Program-made: the position numbers and the translations under genes
Assembly: GCA_964473105.1 (NCBI GenBank)
Contig: CAYYNQ010000075.1
Location: 1 to 23,939, forward strand
Length of the DNA stretch: 23,939 nucleotides
Direction of reading: 5' to 3'
From: CAYYNQ01 sp964473105
GTDB lineage: Bacteria > Sumerlaeota > Sumerlaeia > MVZB01
In this document: in pieces, positions 22,608 through 23,939 of the stretch
Layout of the letters: every line of letters begins with the position of its first letter
Numbering within the stretch: the first letter of the stretch is position 1
Notes under the pieces: model-generated
Databases searched by the model: none
Told to the model about the DNA's origin: nothing
What the model saw: only the letters and a program-made list of their open reading frames with translations

Positions 22608-23939
22608 ATGAATCAGCATTCCGAGACCGGTCAAATACCACCCGGAGCTGGCTGGGGGATGGTGTTTCTTGTCCTTTTGGTCTGTTGCATGTTTGTTGTC
22701 CCGGCCAGGACGGTTCTTGAGCGCTGGAGTGCCAGCCGTGATTATCCCTACCAGCTGGATATTGAGGAAGGTTATGTCCTCAATCAGGCGGTTTCGATTG
22801 CCCGGTTGCAATCCATTTATCAGCCCATCGATTCCCCGCCGTGGCTGGTGGGCAACTATCCCCCCCTGTTTCCCGCCCTGTTTGCCCTGATCAACGGCGA
22901 CCGTATCGGTCTCGTGAGCCTGCCTGCGGGGAGAATGCTGGTCCAGGTGAACGTGCTGGCCTGCCTGTTGATGCTGGGCCTGGCAGTCGGGCTTTGCACG
23001 CGAAGGGTTGACCTGGCACTGCTGTCCATGTTTCTGTTCATGGCAACCTACGAACTCAACCAGTGGTCGGCATTTGTGCGTGTTGATTTTGCCGCCCTGA
23101 TGTTCACGCTTGCCGGGCTGGCGGTATTTCTGCGGGTTGAACATCGGGCCGGGATGATCGTCTCCTCGCTGTTTTTCACCTGTGCTATTTTCACAAAACA
23201 GACTGCGCTGCTGGCCCCGCTGGCCTGCCTGATCAGCCTGCTTGTCACCAGGCGGCATCATGCCCCGTGGTTCATCCTGCCAGGTTTGGTCATCGCGCTG
23301 TTTTTGTCATGCTGTTTTCACGCGGTTACCGATGGTGAGTTTTTCCGGCACCTGGTTACCTACAACCACAATGAGATGAGATGGGGTGAGCTTGAGAAAT
23401 GGCTGGTTCATGTCTGGTTTTTTTATCGCTGGTGGATCTGTGCGATGTTTCTGCTGGCCATCATACGTGTTGTCCGCCTTGTCCTGGGATGCGGGAGGGA
23501 TGAAACCCGGCAGGTGGGCATGAATGATCAGGATCACAATCGGTCGACGATCATGCATGCGGGACATGTGGCGGACATCTACTTTGCCCTTGCGGTCCTG
23601 TCGATGGTGTCGCTTGCCAAGGCCGGATCCTCCACGAACTACCTGCTTGAGCCGCTCGCGGCTGCATCGTTGTGGACGGGCCTGACACTGGGAAAGCATC
23701 GGGGTTTAATCTGACGGGGCTCTCGCAAGGGGGCCCGGGCATGGTTGCCCGGGTTCTGCCTTCTCGGTGTTGTGCTGCTGATTGGTCTGCATGGCGCGAC
23801 CATGGCGGTGGGCCGTGACACAATTCGCACGAATGGGTGGATGCAGCGACCCTGGGTCGTGAAGCTGGCACGTCTGGACCCGTTCGATTCAAGCACGCAG
23901 CCGCGCGTGGATCATGCCCGTGCGCCGGCCGATGAGCTG
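22608..23939 (+). pseudogene. GT-C (ArnT/PMT-like, GT39/GT83 type) membrane glycosyltransferase with in-frame TGA; 3' end beyond window
   Basis: The first open part (22608-23714, 368 residues) has about ten hydrophobic helices. Its first periplasmic loop holds DIEEG (51-55), the acidic GT-C site, and NYPPLFPAL (83-91), a typical GT39/ArnT motif. These enzymes transfer sugars from polyprenyl-phosphate donors in the cytoplasmic membrane. Translation meets TGA at 23712-23714 after KHRGLI, but the same frame continues without another stop to the window end. It encodes basic residues, a further helix (LPGFCLLGVVLLIGLHG) and a soluble tail with DPFDSS and ADEL, as expected for the C-terminus of such proteins. 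A C-to-T change in an Arg codon (CGA to TGA) would explain it. Sequencing error, real nonsense mutation or readthrough cannot be separated here. There is no good downstream restart before the helix. Confidence 0.7.
23734..23753 (+). other. Strong hairpin just after the in-frame TGA
   Basis: CCCGGGC (23734-23740) pairs perfectly with GCCCGGG (23747-23753) around the 6-nt loop ATGGTT. It begins 19 nt after the TGA. No T tract follows, so it is not a good intrinsic terminator. Confidence 0.5.

Noticed and set aside
22467..23261. A 264-codon antisense frame across the GT-C gene
   Set aside because: The product is Gln/His/Gly-rich low-complexity sequence, while the plus strand encodes clear membrane helices and GT-C motifs.
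23734..23753. The CCCGGGC hairpin as a terminator that would make the 368-residue GT-C form the true gene end
   Set aside because: No T tract follows it, and the frame beyond keeps coding for a membrane helix and family-like tail.
1..23939. tRNA genes, CRISPR arrays, insertion sequences, attachment sites
   Set aside because: I scanned the gaps for T-arm-like GGTTCGAATCC motifs, regularly spaced repeats, transposase-like proteins and terminal inverted repeats and found none.

Overview
This 23.9 kb window is dense, GC-rich bacterial DNA from what looks like a free-living, probably marine or soil, heterotroph. The best taxonomic clue is the minus-strand operon at 901-6685. It encodes a PPC-domain protein, a DUF1549/DUF1553 (PSCyt2/PSD1) protein with a CXXCH motif, and a Tat-exported DUF1501 protein. 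This trio is typical of Planctomycetota, Verrucomicrobiota and related lineages (also Hydrogenedentota, Latescibacterota and Poribacteria), so I infer that neighbourhood but cannot fix the phylum. I found no tRNA, rRNA, CRISPR array, transposase or integrase.

Layout: (1) 1-809, the 3' end of an Asp-box (BNR, sialidase-like) repeat protein made of nearly identical 186-bp units. (2) 901-6685, the surface-protein operon on the minus strand. (3) 6686-7260, a long regulatory gap between divergent units. (4) 7261-11733, a plus-strand unit: a secreted di-heme peroxidase/MauG-like cytochrome with large helical extensions, then a complete PhnD-PhnC-PhnE type ABC importer, with no C-P lyase or phosphite dehydrogenase gene in view. 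(5) 11767-16278, small-molecule oxidoreductases and an enolase-superfamily enzyme: a frameshifted SDR, a zinc alcohol dehydrogenase, a mandelate racemase/muconate lactonizing (MR/MLE) enzyme, and an LDH2/MdhB-type dehydrogenase. This suggests hydroxy-acid or sugar-acid catabolism. (6) 16363-21036, minus strand: a TrkH potassium channel, a lipoprotein with two tandem cyclase (PF04199-like) domains, and a lactate-2-monooxygenase-like flavoenzyme. (7) 21324 to the end, plus strand: TruB and a GT-C membrane glycosyltransferase that carries an in-frame TGA and runs off the window.

The items most worth a second look are: the linkage of a MauG-like di-heme enzyme with a PhnDCE-type importer; the lipid-anchored double cyclase, whose two metal motifs are degenerate in complementary ways; the TGA inside the GT-C gene, followed by a strong hairpin; the single-base frameshift in the SDR; and short leader cistrons whose stop codons overlap the start of the next gene as TGATG. 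Regulatory calls are by eye and tentative.
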